Source: Alphaproteobacteria bacterium | GTDB lineage: Bacteria > Pseudomonadota > Alphaproteobacteria > UBA6615 | Assembly (NCBI GenBank): GCA_028822385.1 | Contig: JAPKDV010000009.1 | Coordinates: forward strand, 1 to 35,900 | Direction of reading: 5' to 3' | DNA length: 35,900 bases | In this document: piece after piece, positions 14,315 to 23,330 of the stretch | Numbering within the stretch: the stretch's first letter is position 1 | Layout: every line of letters starts with the position of its first letter | Program-made: the position numbers and the translations under genes | Notes under the pieces: model-generated | Databases searched by the model: none | Told to the model about the DNA's origin: nothing | The model's input: only the letters and a program-made list of their open reading frames with translations

Positions 14315-15529
14315 ATGCTGTACCAGAGTTACCAGAACTACACCGACACCATGGAACCCCTTCGGAGTGCGGCACGGAACGCTGTAGCCATGGCCGATAT
14401 GATTCCGGGCTTCCATTTCATGGGCCTGACCCGAAACATGACAGCGTTCTGGGAAATCTCAGCACGCTCGCACCTGTCCCACACCCGCCCTGACTACAAT
14501 ATTGACCATGCGGAAGTCGGCAAAGAGCGTGTTGCAGTGCAAGAAAACGTGGTTCTCACCCATCCCTTCTGCAATCTGCTGCACTTTGCCAAAGATGGAA
14601 TTTCGGACCAGCCAAAGATGCTGCTCATTGCGCCACTTTCGGGGCATTTCGCAACGCTCCTGCGCCCGACCATAGAAACGCTGCTGTGCGAGCACGATGT
14701 CTACATTACCGACTGGAAGAACGCGCGCGACGTCGCACCATCACAGGGTGTTTTTGGCTTCGATGACCACACCGATTTCATCATCGAATGCATCGAAACC
14801 CTTGGCCCCGATACCCATGTCTTCGCGGTCTGCCAGCCCAGCGTGCAAGCTCTCGCCGCCGTGGCGTTGATGGAAGAAGACAATCACCCGGCCATCCCCG
14901 CCAGCCTGACCCTCATGGCCGGCCCGATCGACACACGTGTTTCCCCGAATGCGGTCAACAAATTCGCGACGTCTCACCCAATAGAATGGTTCGAGAAAAA
15001 CGTCGTCAGCCAGGTTCCTTTTAAGTTTGAAGGCGGCGGCCGCGCGGTTTATCCGGGGTTCCTGCAGCTCTCAGGCTTCATGTCGATGAACTCCGACAAG
15101 CACGCCAAGGCACACCGCGACCTCTTCGGACATCTGGTCAAAGACCAAACGGGCGAAGCCGAAACCATCACCAGTTTTTATGATGAGTATTGCTCGGTGC
15201 TCGATCTGACAGCCGAGTTCTTTCTGGATACCATCGAAACCGTTTTCCATGACCATCGCATCGCCAAGGGTGAGCTGACCCATCGCGGCCACAAGGTCGA
15301 TCCGGCGGCCATCAAACGCACCACTCTGCTCACCATCGAAGGTGAACGCGACGACATTTGTTCGATCGGTCAGACTTCGGCCGCACACGGACTTTGCAGT
15401 AGCCTACCTACAAAACAAAAACACCATCACCTGCAAGCCGGTGTCGGGCACTACGGCACATTCAGCGGACGACGCTGGAACGAGCAAATCTACCCTGAGA
15501 TCAAGAAAGTTGTGCAGGCAGCGAGTTAG
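14315..15529 (+). CDS. phaZ: intracellular poly(3-hydroxybutyrate) depolymerase
   Basis: A 404-residue intracellular PHB depolymerase of the PhaZ1 (Cupriavidus-type) family, which mobilises native PHB granules in the cytoplasm. The family-typical N-terminus MLYQ is at 14315. An in-frame ATG at 14282 would add 11 residues (MYQKQKWTLDC) unlike the family, and neither start has a clear ribosome binding site. Counting from 14282, the catalytic triad falls at Cys184 (VCQPS, a Cys nucleophile instead of Ser), Asp357 (GERDD) and His390 (GVGHYG), close to Cys183/Asp355/His388 of Cupriavidus PhaZ1. LIAPLSGHFATLLR, YITDW, AVYPGFLQLSGF and FSGRRWNEQIYP are family blocks. It stands alone downstream of two PhaR-like sites. 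No synthase or phasin gene is in the window. Its stop lies 6 nt from the end of the convergent MFS gene. Confidence 0.93.
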   Translation: MLYQSYQNYTDTMEPLRSAARNAVAMADMIPGFHFMGLTRNMTAFWEISARSHLSHTRPDYNIDHAEVGKERVAVQENVVLTHPFCNLLHFAKDGISDQPKMLLIAPLSGHFATLLRPTIETLLCEHDVYITDWKNARDVAPSQGVFGFDDHTDFIIECIETLGPDTHVFAVCQPSVQALAAVALMEEDNHPAIPASLTLMAGPIDTRVSPNAVNKFATSHPIEWFEKNVVSQVPFKFEGGGRAVYPGFLQLSGFMSMNSDKHAKAHRDLFGHLVKDQTGEAETITSFYDEYCSVLDLTAEFFLDTIETVFHDHRIAKGELTHRGHKVDPAAIKRTTLLTIEGERDDICSIGQTSAAHGLCSSLPTKQKHHHLQAGVGHYGTFSGRRWNEQIYPEIKKVVQAAS

Positions 15530-15535
15530 CCAGAG

Positions 15536-16801
15536 CTAGTTGGTGCCAATGATCCCGCGCTTGCGGGCCCAGACGAACAACACACCCATCGCCACCAACA
15601 AAATTCCGGCGCTGACAGCCAGCGACACATGAATGCCGATCAGGCCACCACCAAATCCCACGGTGAAGCCGCTGAAGGTCCGGCAACCAAGACTGCCTAC
15701 ATTGAACACACCAATGGCGCGACCGCGTATTTCAGCGGGAGCGTTTAGCTGTGCCAGCGTCCGGGTCATCGAATTGAACGAAAGATCAAAGAACCCGGCT
15801 AGAGCCAGCAGTCCGAAAGACAGCCCATAAAAAGGTGACACGGCAAAACCGAATATGGCCGCCGCCCAGAAAATGCCAAGAATAAAAGCGGTCCGCGTGC
15901 GCGCCGGCAACATGCTCCGTGCTTCGAGCACAATTCCCGCCGTCAGCGCGCCAGCGGCATTAGCTCCCAACAAGAGGCTGTAATAGATCCCCTGCCCAGC
16001 ATAGCCAAGATCAGCTGCGAATTCTGGCATTTGCGGCTGATGCGCATTACCCACAAGCGTCGCGGCCAGACCTGCGAGCATGGACATAGCAAAAACCACA
16101 GGAATACCCGCGACTTGACGCAACGCAACAAACATATCCCGAAAACTGGAAATTGTGGCCCCAGCCTTGCGCTTCACCAAATCGATACGTTCGGGGTGAT
16201 TGATCAGCCAGATAGTCAACGGCAAATAGATTAATACGTTAATCAAAATGCCGTAGGTCGGCCCAACAAAGATCAAAAGCGCACCGCCAACTGCAGGTCC
16301 AAGCAGCAACCCGAGTGTTAGGGAAGTCGCCATCAAGCGGATCGCGCTTTGCAGCTGATGGCCCCCGACAACATTGTGGATCAGCACTTGACTGGCCGGT
16401 GCCCACAACGCCCCTGCAAGGCCATGTACTATCAGCAGGATCACCGCATGCCACCGGGCCAGCGAGTCCGTAGCAAACAGAATGCCCCAGCCCAGAGAGA
16501 CCAGCATGAACAAGACCATTCCAACCTGAATAATCCGTCGGGGGTCATATCTGTCCGCCAGTGCACCCGCCCAGATCGAGCCGAGCAGAAATGGCACCCA
16601 GTGAGCTATCACCGCGAAGCCAGCCAGTGCAGGCGACTGGAACTTCTCGAAAATAATCCAATAGCTAATCACGTGTTCAACGCTGTCAGCCATCATCGCT
16701 AATGCGGCACAAAGCAGATACTGACGTGAGGCTGGTATCCGCAATGCGGCGTAGGAACGCTGGTCGGGCGTAACCGGTTGATTATCTGGAATATTAGTCA
16801 T
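15536..16801 (-). CDS. MFS transporter (EntS/MFS_3-like)
   Basis: A 421-residue major facilitator with about 12 hydrophobic helices in two six-helix halves, separated by a loop with HPERIDLVKRKAG (about 207-219). Motif A between helices 2 and 3 is GALADRYDPRR (79-89). Arrangement and sequence flavour resemble the MFS_3/EntS-type exporters rather than sugar porters. The ATG at 16801 has no clear ribosome binding site. It is divergent from the hydrolase at 16936 with 134 bp between them, and convergent with phaZ. Likely an efflux protein; the substrate is unknown. Confidence 0.88.
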   Translation of the reverse strand: MTNIPDNQPVTPDQRSYAALRIPASRQYLLCAALAMMADSVEHVISYWIIFEKFQSPALAGFAVIAHWVPFLLGSIWAGALADRYDPRRIIQVGMVLFMLVSLGWGILFATDSLARWHAVILLIVHGLAGALWAPASQVLIHNVVGGHQLQSAIRLMATSLTLGLLLGPAVGGALLIFVGPTYGILINVLIYLPLTIWLINHPERIDLVKRKAGATISSFRDMFVALRQVAGIPVVFAMSMLAGLAATLVGNAHQPQMPEFAADLGYAGQGIYYSLLLGANAAGALTAGIVLEARSMLPARTRTAFILGIFWAAAIFGFAVSPFYGLSFGLLALAGFFDLSFNSMTRTLAQLNAPAEIRGRAIGVFNVGSLGCRTFSGFTVGFGGGLIGIHVSLAVSAGILLVAMGVLFVWARKRGIIGTN

Positions 16802-16935
16802 CGCGATGTTCTAGGCCATCTGCAATCAAGGACAAAATGCGCATTCCTCATCCCTTTCCTGCGCGCCAAGTTAACGTATAGTTTCAACAGGGCCGACCCC
16901 TGAGCGTTCCGATAAAATCTGGGAGGATCCAACCG

Positions 16936-17850
16936 ATGACCGAAGGACTGGGCTACACCAAGGAAGATGTCACCTATTTTAGTGACGGGTTGAAGCTTGC
17001 CGCTCATCTTTATCGACCGGCGAACTGGTCTCCCGATGATGCGCCACGCCCGGCAGTTGTCTGCCTGACCGGTTATACAGGCCGCAAGAACATCGCCACA
17101 GTCGATATCCCCCGGAGGCTCGCTCGTGAAGGGTATATCGCTCTGGCACCGGATTATCGCGGCTATGGTGAGAGCGAGGGCACACGCGGTCGTCACCGAC
17201 CACTGGAACAGGCCCAGGACACCTATGACAGCGCGACCTATCTACAGACTGTCGCGGGCGTCAATCCGAACCGTATCGGCATTTACGGATCGAGTTTCGG
17301 GGGTGCGAATGCCATCTGGGCAGGCGCCTTCGACACACGTTTCAAGGTTGTCGTCTCAGCGGTCGGATGCGGCAATGGCGAAGACTGGATGGAAGCGGTG
17401 CGCACGCCGGAGGAATGGGACACGTTTCGCCGACGGGTCGCCGAACATGCGCGCGACCGAGTGCTCACCAACACCGCCGAGTTGATCTACCGTTACGACA
17501 TCTACCCAAAAGACCTAAACGCCGTGGACAAGCCAACCCTGACCTTGGAGGAACATGGCAGCGAGGACGTAACCCATTTGGATCTGGCCAGTGTTGACGC
17601 TCTGATGCGCTACAAACCGGACTGGGTGGTGGACAAGATATCCCCTCGCCCAGTGCTTTTTTTCATTGCAGAGGAGGATACCATCGCGCCACCGAAGGTC
17701 ACGATGGACGTCTACGATAAGTGTGGCGAGCCCAAGCGACTCATCACGCTCCCCAGCGCCCGGCACAACGAAGTCTACGAGTTTTCAAACTCTGTGCATT
17801 TCGAAACTGTCGCCAGCGAAACAGTGAAATGGTTCGAGACGCATTTATAG
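16936..17850 (+). CDS. alpha/beta-hydrolase (dienelactone-hydrolase/X-Pro-peptidase-like)
   Basis: A 304-residue alpha/beta-hydrolase with a complete predicted triad: Ser120 in the GSSFGG elbow, Asp248 in IAEEDTIAP and His277 in SARHNEVYE. Before the elbow, APDYRGYGESEG (71-82) is characteristic of the DLH and X-Pro dipeptidyl-peptidase S15-like groups. A lid of about 60 residues follows the elbow (GCGNGEDWMEAVRTPEEW). GGGAGG lies 9 nt before the ATG. It is followed 39 nt later by the phytoene-desaturase-like gene, so the two are probably co-transcribed. It is cytoplasmic by absence of a signal peptide; the substrate is unknown. Confidence 0.88.
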   Translation: MTEGLGYTKEDVTYFSDGLKLAAHLYRPANWSPDDAPRPAVVCLTGYTGRKNIATVDIPRRLAREGYIALAPDYRGYGESEGTRGRHRPLEQAQDTYDSATYLQTVAGVNPNRIGIYGSSFGGANAIWAGAFDTRFKVVVSAVGCGNGEDWMEAVRTPEEWDTFRRRVAEHARDRVLTNTAELIYRYDIYPKDLNAVDKPTLTLEEHGSEDVTHLDLASVDALMRYKPDWVVDKISPRPVLFFIAEEDTIAPPKVTMDVYDKCGEPKRLITLPSARHNEVYEFSNSVHFETVASETVKWFETHL

Positions 17851-17889
17851 GCTTCTCAAGGAGCTAAACCACCGAAGAAGGGCACTGCC

Positions 17890-19479
17890 ATGACAGCGTT
17901 TGATGGAGTAATCATCGGTGCCGGCCACAACGGGCTGACCCTTGCCGCATACTTGTCCCGGGCTGGTCTGAAGATCGCGGTGCTAGAGCGCAACAGCCAG
18001 GTAGGTGGCGGCACCAGCACTCATGAGCCCACATTGCCGGGTTACCGATCAAATATGCATTCTAACTTCTTCATGGGGTTTGATCACGCGCCGTTGGCGC
18101 GTGATCTTGAACTGCACCGCTTCGGCTTTTCCACCATTGAGCCGCCTGTGCAGCAGGCGGCTGCGTTTCGGGACGGGTCCTGCGTCATCGTACACAAGGA
18201 TCTCGAGGCGACTTGTACTTCCCTAGCCCGGTTCTCACAGCGCGACGCCGATACCTTCCGAGAATTGCACCACATTTATGCCGACAAGATGCGGCCCTTG
18301 CTAGTCTCCCTGCTGTACAACGCTCCTCTGCCGCTCGATCAGCTGAATGATCGCCTTTCAGGTCCTCAGGCACGTGAGTTCATGTCCCATGCCGAACACG
18401 ATCTGTTCAGCGTCGTGCGCAAACATTTTGTTGATGACCGCATCCGCACCCTCTTCACATCCTACATGCATGTGATCACGGCTGAGAACGTGCCCGGCGC
18501 AGGTATCGTGTTTCCGGCAATATTCTCGAATGTGATGGACTTTGCCCTACCCGTAGGCGGCGCAGTTGCGCTGCCCCTGGCACTCACGCGCATCGTCGAA
18601 GCGGGTAGCGGTAGTGTGATCACCGATGCCCATGTGGAAGAGATCCTAACCCATAACGGCCGCGCTACCGGGGTACAACTATCCAATGGAGAGATCATTG
18701 AAGGCCAGAAATTCGTCGCCAGCGCCATCGACGCCGTAACCACAATGCAGATGACTGGCGAAGCAGCCTTCCCCAAGGATGTACGCGAAAAACTGAACAA
18801 CTGGCACTGGGGAAACCACAGTCTGGTGACACTTCATCTCGCCTTGCGTGAGCGTCCCCTCTACAAGGCCCGTGACTTCGATCCGGATATCGATAGAGCG
18901 TTTAACATTTTCTTCGGGATGGATGACATCAATCAGGTCGAACAATGTTTTGAACACTGCAAGGCCGGGCAGTTTCCCGACGTTCTGATGGGCAATGGTG
19001 CCTGCAACAGCCAGGTCGACCCGTCCTACGCCCCAGCGGACGGTCATTCCGCGTTCTGGTGGCCTTTCGCCCCCTACTCAGTTGATGGTGCCCCTGATAA
19101 CTGGGACCAGAACAAGGCCGGCTACGTGCGGAAAATTCTCGATGTCTGGCGTGAATACGCTAGTAATCTCGACGACGACAATATACGCGCAGAATACCTG
19201 TTCACACCGCTCGATGTGGAACGCCTCAACCCTAATATGCGTCAGGGCGCGGTCCGGATGGGCGCCTTTATACCCAGTCAGTTAGGCATCAACCGGCCGC
19301 ATCCGGCCCTGTCAGGGACCCGCTGTCCGATCGAAGGCCTGTATCTATGCGGTTCGTCATCCGGCAATGGTGGTGGGGTCAATGGCGCACCCGGCTACAT
19401 CGCTGCCAACGCGATTGTTGACGATTTTGGCCTGACCCGCGACTGGACGCCGGTACCGCAACCGGAATGGCGGGACTAA
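17890..19479 (+). CDS. phytoene-desaturase-like FAD-dependent oxidoreductase
   Basis: A 529-residue flavoprotein of the CrtI/phytoene-dehydrogenase-like superfamily. The FAD-binding Rossmann fold is at the N-terminus: IIGAGHNGLTLAAYLSRAG (8-26) with Glu33 as the ribose-binding acid and VGGGTSTHE after it. The C-terminal FAD signature includes GLYLCGSSSGNGGGVNGAPG, near residues 485-505. The length matches the family. No carotenoid-pathway gene (crtB, crtE, crtY) is in the window, so an actual role in carotenoid synthesis is not supported; many such homologues act on other polyunsaturated or cyclic substrates. It is downstream of a hydrolase in the same direction, and its stop overlaps by 4 nt that of the convergent hydrolase at 19476-20321. 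Confidence 0.88.
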   Translation: MTAFDGVIIGAGHNGLTLAAYLSRAGLKIAVLERNSQVGGGTSTHEPTLPGYRSNMHSNFFMGFDHAPLARDLELHRFGFSTIEPPVQQAAAFRDGSCVIVHKDLEATCTSLARFSQRDADTFRELHHIYADKMRPLLVSLLYNAPLPLDQLNDRLSGPQAREFMSHAEHDLFSVVRKHFVDDRIRTLFTSYMHVITAENVPGAGIVFPAIFSNVMDFALPVGGAVALPLALTRIVEAGSGSVITDAHVEEILTHNGRATGVQLSNGEIIEGQKFVASAIDAVTTMQMTGEAAFPKDVREKLNNWHWGNHSLVTLHLALRERPLYKARDFDPDIDRAFNIFFGMDDINQVEQCFEHCKAGQFPDVLMGNGACNSQVDPSYAPADGHSAFWWPFAPYSVDGAPDNWDQNKAGYVRKILDVWREYASNLDDDNIRAEYLFTPLDVERLNPNMRQGAVRMGAFIPSQLGINRPHPALSGTRCPIEGLYLCGSSSGNGGGVNGAPGYIAANAIVDDFGLTRDWTPVPQPEWRD

Positions 19480-20321
19480 GCGGCTTTGTCTTGTCGCACC
19501 ATGAAGTCGGCCAGCGTCTGGGCAATTTCGGGCTCATGGGCAACCCAGTCCTCGAACGGCACAACCGGGATATCCTGATCTTCCATCGGGAGCACGTGCA
19601 TTTCGCTACCGGGGATCATGTCATGTACGGCGCGCCCACTTCTGGAATCATGCACTTTGTCATTGCCCGGGATCACCACGGTGGGGATCTGAATCGAATT
19701 CAACTCCGCTTCGGTCACACCGAAGACCGGCAGATCGGCACCGGCCACGAACAAATCGCGCAGACGGGTCTGGACGTCGATGAAGTCCGCAGCAGACATC
19801 GACATTAGCCGGTCGTGATTACCGCTGTTGGCGGCGATCCGTTCACTATATTCTGGCGTGGCACAGATCGCTTTCATGCCACCGGATTTTGCAATCCGGA
19901 TAAATTGTTCATAGTAAGCTTCCGGCAGACGTTGTGCCGCGAAGGCGCCGCCAGATACCCGGAGCAGTAAGAGGCCGCGTGCTGTTTCAGGATGGCGCAA
20001 CCCAAACATTAGTGCTGTCCGCGCCCCCGAGGACGAGCCACCAATAAAGGCCGGAGCCGCGTCCAGATGATGCAGCAATTCGTTGAGGTCGTCTGCCCAG
20101 ACCGCTTCCTCAACAGCATCTGCCGCCATCAGGATATCTGAGGCCCCGGTGTTGCGGCGATCATGGAGCAAAACGCGGTAGCCATAGGCGGCGACTTTCT
20201 CAGCTAGGGGGATGAACTCATCAAACCCGCGGCGCCCGCCAGTGATCAGGGTTACAAATGGTCCACCATCACCGATCACGTCGTAGCGCAGGTTAACCTC
20301 GCGAATATTAGCTGTAGGCAT
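19476..20321 (-). CDS. alpha/beta-hydrolase with Gln at the usual catalytic His position
   Basis: A 281-residue alpha/beta-hydrolase fold protein. The elbow is GGSSSGA, with Ser97 as likely nucleophile, and the acid is Asp221 in VIPGNDKVHD. HDRRNTGASDI (53-63) is the usual helix-A-strand-4 region. Near the C-terminus, where LPxxDH-type motifs normally supply the catalytic His, this protein has LPMEDQDIP with Gln249 (codon CAG; CAT or CAC would restore His). No other His lies at the correct distance, so the enzyme may be inactive or use a different residue. The ATG at 20321 has an AAGGAAAGGGA purine tract 6 nt upstream; the alternative at 20354 does not. It is divergent from the thioesterase gene. 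Confidence 0.85.
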   Translation of the reverse strand: MPTANIREVNLRYDVIGDGGPFVTLITGGRRGFDEFIPLAEKVAAYGYRVLLHDRRNTGASDILMAADAVEEAVWADDLNELLHHLDAAPAFIGGSSSGARTALMFGLRHPETARGLLLLRVSGGAFAAQRLPEAYYEQFIRIAKSGGMKAICATPEYSERIAANSGNHDRLMSMSAADFIDVQTRLRDLFVAGADLPVFGVTEAELNSIQIPTVVIPGNDKVHDSRSGRAVHDMIPGSEMHVLPMEDQDIPVVPFEDWVAHEPEIAQTLADFMVRQDKAA

Positions 20322-20419
20322 GACTGTTCCCTTTCCTTGGATCGACCCAGACATACTTTCAGGTTATATGCTGCGCTGATAAAACCAAAGACTGCATGAT
20401 AGCCTAGAAAAGCAAAACC

Positions 20420-20878
20420 ATGACACAAACCGCATCTTCAAACACACCAGACATGAAAGCTCGTGACACCTACGGCACCTGGACGACCGTCAGCGTGCGG
20501 TACGGTGACCTTGACCCCAACGGTCATGTGAATAACGGCGCTATCAACCAGTATTTCGAGGATGGTCGAGTGGGCTTTCGACTGCAACGACTGGCATCAG
20601 TCGCCGGAGACAAACTGTCTGGCTTTGCCGTCGTCAAATACGCCGCCAACTATCTCGCACCAGCGCATTATCCCGGTGAAGTCGAAATCGGGACCGTGGT
20701 CACCCGGATCGGCGGGTCATCCTATGGATTAGGACAGGCGATATTTCAGGACGACAAATGCGTTGCAACAGCCGAGATAGTGACCGTGCAGTTCGACCCA
20801 GCCACATCTAGCTCGGTTCCATTGTCAGAAGACTTCCGGGAACTACTCGGGACCGCGATGGCACCATCAGCAGCTTAG
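20420..20878 (+). CDS. hotdog-fold acyl-CoA thioesterase (4HBT family)
   Basis: A 152-residue thioesterase of the 4-hydroxybenzoyl-CoA thioesterase/YbgC type. The signature is RYGDLDPNGHVNNGAINQYFEDGR (27-50, quoted here in parts: RYGDLDPNGHVNN, then INQYFEDGR), containing the Asp, Gly-His-Val-Asn-Asn and Glu elements that activate water on the thioester. The remaining strands (FAVVKYAANYLAP, VEIGTVVTRIG, CVATAEIVTVQFD) complete one hotdog domain. It probably hydrolyses a short-chain or aromatic acyl-CoA in the cytoplasm. No strong ribosome binding site is visible before the ATG. It is divergent from the hydrolase at 19476-20321 and convergent with the broken cupin gene. Confidence 0.88.
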   Translation: MTQTASSNTPDMKARDTYGTWTTVSVRYGDLDPNGHVNNGAINQYFEDGRVGFRLQRLASVAGDKLSGFAVVKYAANYLAPAHYPGEVEIGTVVTRIGGSSYGLGQAIFQDDKCVATAEIVTVQFDPATSSSVPLSEDFRELLGTAMAPSAA

Positions 20879-20885
20879 AAGTCAT

Positions 20886-21419
20886 CTACTCGGCGGCGAC
20901 CATCTTCCCGTCTTTGTCCAGCGCAAGCCCGGCCGCTGCAGCAGCATCGATCACATCCTGAGGCCGCGACACAGTGGAATTTTCTGTCCCGCCAATAATC
21001 ACCAGCAGGTAGCCATAGGTGTCACCAACATTCTTGAAGCTTCGCATCACCTTGGCTGGCACGGAAATACAATCCATCGGCCCCAATACGACCTCTTCCA
21101 TGTCGTCACCTTCGTTCCAATAGACCGCCCACTAGCCGGTGACTGGGATGAACACTTCAATCTCTTTATCGTGCGTATGCATCGCTGAGCCATTGTCTGG
21201 TGGTGCGCCGACATAGGCCACATTAAACCCTTCGGAATCGACAATTCCCGGCTGGGTTCCTGCATCTTCCGAAACGCCCTTCCCGATGATGCTGTAGATA
21301 TCGCGCTTAAACCCGGGAATGCTCTGGGTGATCATCAGTTGCGAGTTGCCCGTCTGCTCGGCAAAACGCGCGACCCGGCCACTCATCTCGTCCTGCGTCA
21401 TCTTGATGACTTCGCTCAT
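20886..21419 (-). pseudogene. cupin-domain protein interrupted by one in-frame amber codon
   Basis: The frame from the ATG at 21419 (AGGGGAA 6 nt upstream) to the stop at 20886 holds 177 codons of one cupin protein. It is interrupted only by TAG at codon 96 (21132-21134). Before it, cupin motif 1 ends HTHDKEIEVFIPVTG (81-95). After it, the same frame continues WAVYWNEGDDMEEVVLG, the normal cupin strand with the Glu/Asp-rich turn, to a conserved-looking C-terminus. A Gln, Lys or Glu codon one base away from TAG would restore the full protein. Either a recent nonsense mutation, a sequencing error, or a readthrough site; the first is most likely given that the next gene is also decayed. Cupins of this type bind a metal and small substrate; the function is not known. 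Confidence 0.75.
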
Positions 21420-21498
21420 GCTGTCTTCCCCTGAATGCGTGTGCAATCCAAGGATGATCAATATCGGAGGCTGCAACAAGCCTTTACGAGTTCTTTTG

Positions 21499-22501
21499 TT
21501 ATTCCCCAAGCATGGTCGCTGCGACCTTCTCGGCAATCATCAGCGTGGGAATATTTGTGTTGCCGCGGGTCACCCACGGCATGAGGGACGCATCCACCAC
21601 CCGCAGTCCTTCCGCGCCATAAACCCGACCCTGCGTATCCGTGACGCATCCGAATCATCAGCCCTGCCCATCCGGCAGGTCCCGGCGTGATGGACCATAC
21701 CGGACACACTTTCGCACACGAAGGCATCCAGAACATTGTCATCCCCGATCAGGCTGACAATATCGAGACCGGGATGCAACAAGGTGCCCAGCACCGGCCG
21801 ACTGGCAGCAGGTACAAGATCAAGAAATGCCGAAATTGCCCGTGCCCGAATGGAATTATAGGCGTTTATGTCATTGAACTGACGCAGACTATGTGTGCTC
21901 GCGACAGGACTTGCGGCAGGGCACCGAAGCCATCACGAAAATCACTGTTGAAGTCCTCGATCTGCGCGAGCTGGTGGTTCCGGCTGTGTTCGGCCAGAGC
22001 CTTGAGCAGCGGCGGCCATTTTTCTTCGGGCAGCCGACGGATCGGTACCGGCCCCTCGCTGCCATGCGCCACGCCATGCTGATCATTGTCAGCAAAATCG
22101 GTGTCGGTTTCCAGCTTTCGGAAATAGGGCAGAACGTCTTCCCAACCCCAGCCTTCCGCACCCTGCTCGACCCAATCATTGTAGTCATCGGGTGTTCCCC
22201 GCAAGGCGACCATCCCCATGACCGACGATCCACCCCCAAGAATACGTCCCTGACGCAAATGCACCGAGGGACCATCAGCAGGACCACGATTGAAGCCCTT
22301 CAGCGTCGGCCAAGCGTAGTTGGGATTTTAGTAGGAAGTGGGATAGGTGTCGGCGACATCGGCTGGCTCTACACCTGGTGGAGTGTCCCGCCCTGCTTCG
22401 AGAAGCAGCACCCCGTTTGCCGCATGCGCAGAGAGCCGGTTGGCCAGCACACGGCCCGCCGATCCACCACCAACGATAATATAATCGAACACGCCACTCA
22501 T
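21499..22501 (-). pseudogene. GMC-family FAD oxidoreductase relic (nonsense, deletion, frameshift)
   Basis: Remains of a glucose-methanol-choline oxidoreductase (choline dehydrogenase-like), about 1.0 kb instead of the usual 1.6 kb. The N-terminal FAD fold is intact ([20 protein letters not shown], shortly after the ATG at 22501), then TAA at 22328-22330 interrupts it. The same frame continues with GRILGGGSSVMGMVALRG, GAEGWGWEDVLPYFRKLE and DFNSDFRDGFGALPQ. Near 21895 the frame changes and about 200 residues of the middle of the family are missing. The C-terminal part resumes with SLRQFNDINAYNS and [18 protein letters not shown] one-base loss near 21650 then shifts into the frame with [20 protein letters not shown] and [17 protein letters not shown], ending at TAA 21499-21501. 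All three frames are used in turn. The start lies 16 nt after the GST gene. Confidence 0.85.
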
Positions 22502-22517
22502 TTTTTGACCTAAACGG

Positions 22518-23129
22518 TTAGTTGTTGTGCTCACGCGCCGCGACCAAGGCAGGACGAGCTTCAACACGATCGATGTAGGCAGTCAGGTTCGGCAATTCTA
22601 AAACATCCGCACCGAGGTTTCTAGAAACACTGCAGGCATGACCCGTCATGACATCGGCAGCGGAGAATTCTCCCGCAAGATAGTCACGTTCTTCTAGATG
22701 CGTATCCACAGCGACGAGCATCCGGTTCAGGAGTTTCATGGCACGATCAATATTCACCTGATTACGGCGTTCCACCGACAGGAATATGGTTTCCACAACC
22801 AAAATGTTGATCTGCGGCATTAGCATACCTTCCGCATAGTGAAGCCATTGCAAATAGACCCCGAATTCGGGTGTAGCAACTTCAGGCACCAGCGCGCCGT
22901 CGCCATATTTCGCCAGCACATATTGTACAATGGCCCCGGACTCACAGATCGTCTGATCGCCATCTTCAAGTGCCGGCACGCGGCCCATCGGATGTACCTT
23001 TAGATATTCCGGTGAGCGCATCTCCGGCGCCCCAAGTTTGAACTGCTCCAGTTCATAAGGAAGGCCAAGTTCCTCGAACAGCCAGATCACACGGACAGAC
23101 CGGGAACCCGGGGAATGGTAAATTTTCAC
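22518..23129 (-). CDS. glutathione S-transferase family protein
   Basis: A 203-residue GST with an N-terminal thioredoxin-like domain (1-78: [20 protein letters not shown]; cis-Pro in GRVPALED near 48-55; ESGAIVQYV near 62-70) and a C-terminal helical domain (from about 85, containing [16 protein letters not shown]). The C-terminal domain motif with Asp (SAADVM) is the usual N-capping/hydrophobic staple. The start is a GTG at 23129, preceded by AGGAGA 6 nt upstream. It conjugates or isomerises substrates using glutathione; the substrate is unknown. It is followed by the GMC relic 16 nt later, which once formed an operon with it. It is divergent from the second GST gene (201-bp gap). Confidence 0.9.
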   Translation of the reverse strand: MKIYHSPGSRSVRVIWLFEELGLPYELEQFKLGAPEMRSPEYLKVHPMGRVPALEDGDQTICESGAIVQYVLAKYGDGALVPEVATPEFGVYLQWLHYAEGMLMPQINILVVETIFLSVERRNQVNIDRAMKLLNRMLVAVDTHLEERDYLAGEFSAADVMTGHACSVSRNLGADVLELPNLTAYIDRVEARPALVAAREHNN

Positions 23130-23330
23130 GATATCTCTCCTGTGCAGTCACGTTCGGAATTCAACTACGGATTCTTTCCACATTTCCCGAACAGGGTACC
23201 CTTCCCTTGTGCTCCAGGATCGAGTGTTGAGACAGATTTTACGTGACGCGGATTTTTACAAAAGCTTTCGGCTTGAACCCTTCGTGTGATCATGGTCTCT
23301 GTCGCCTGAACGTCATGCAAGGCTAGGAAA

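Noticed and set aside
17890-19479. Assignment as a true carotenoid phytoene desaturase
   Set aside because: No other carotenoid gene is nearby, and the superfamily contains many oxidoreductases with other substrates.
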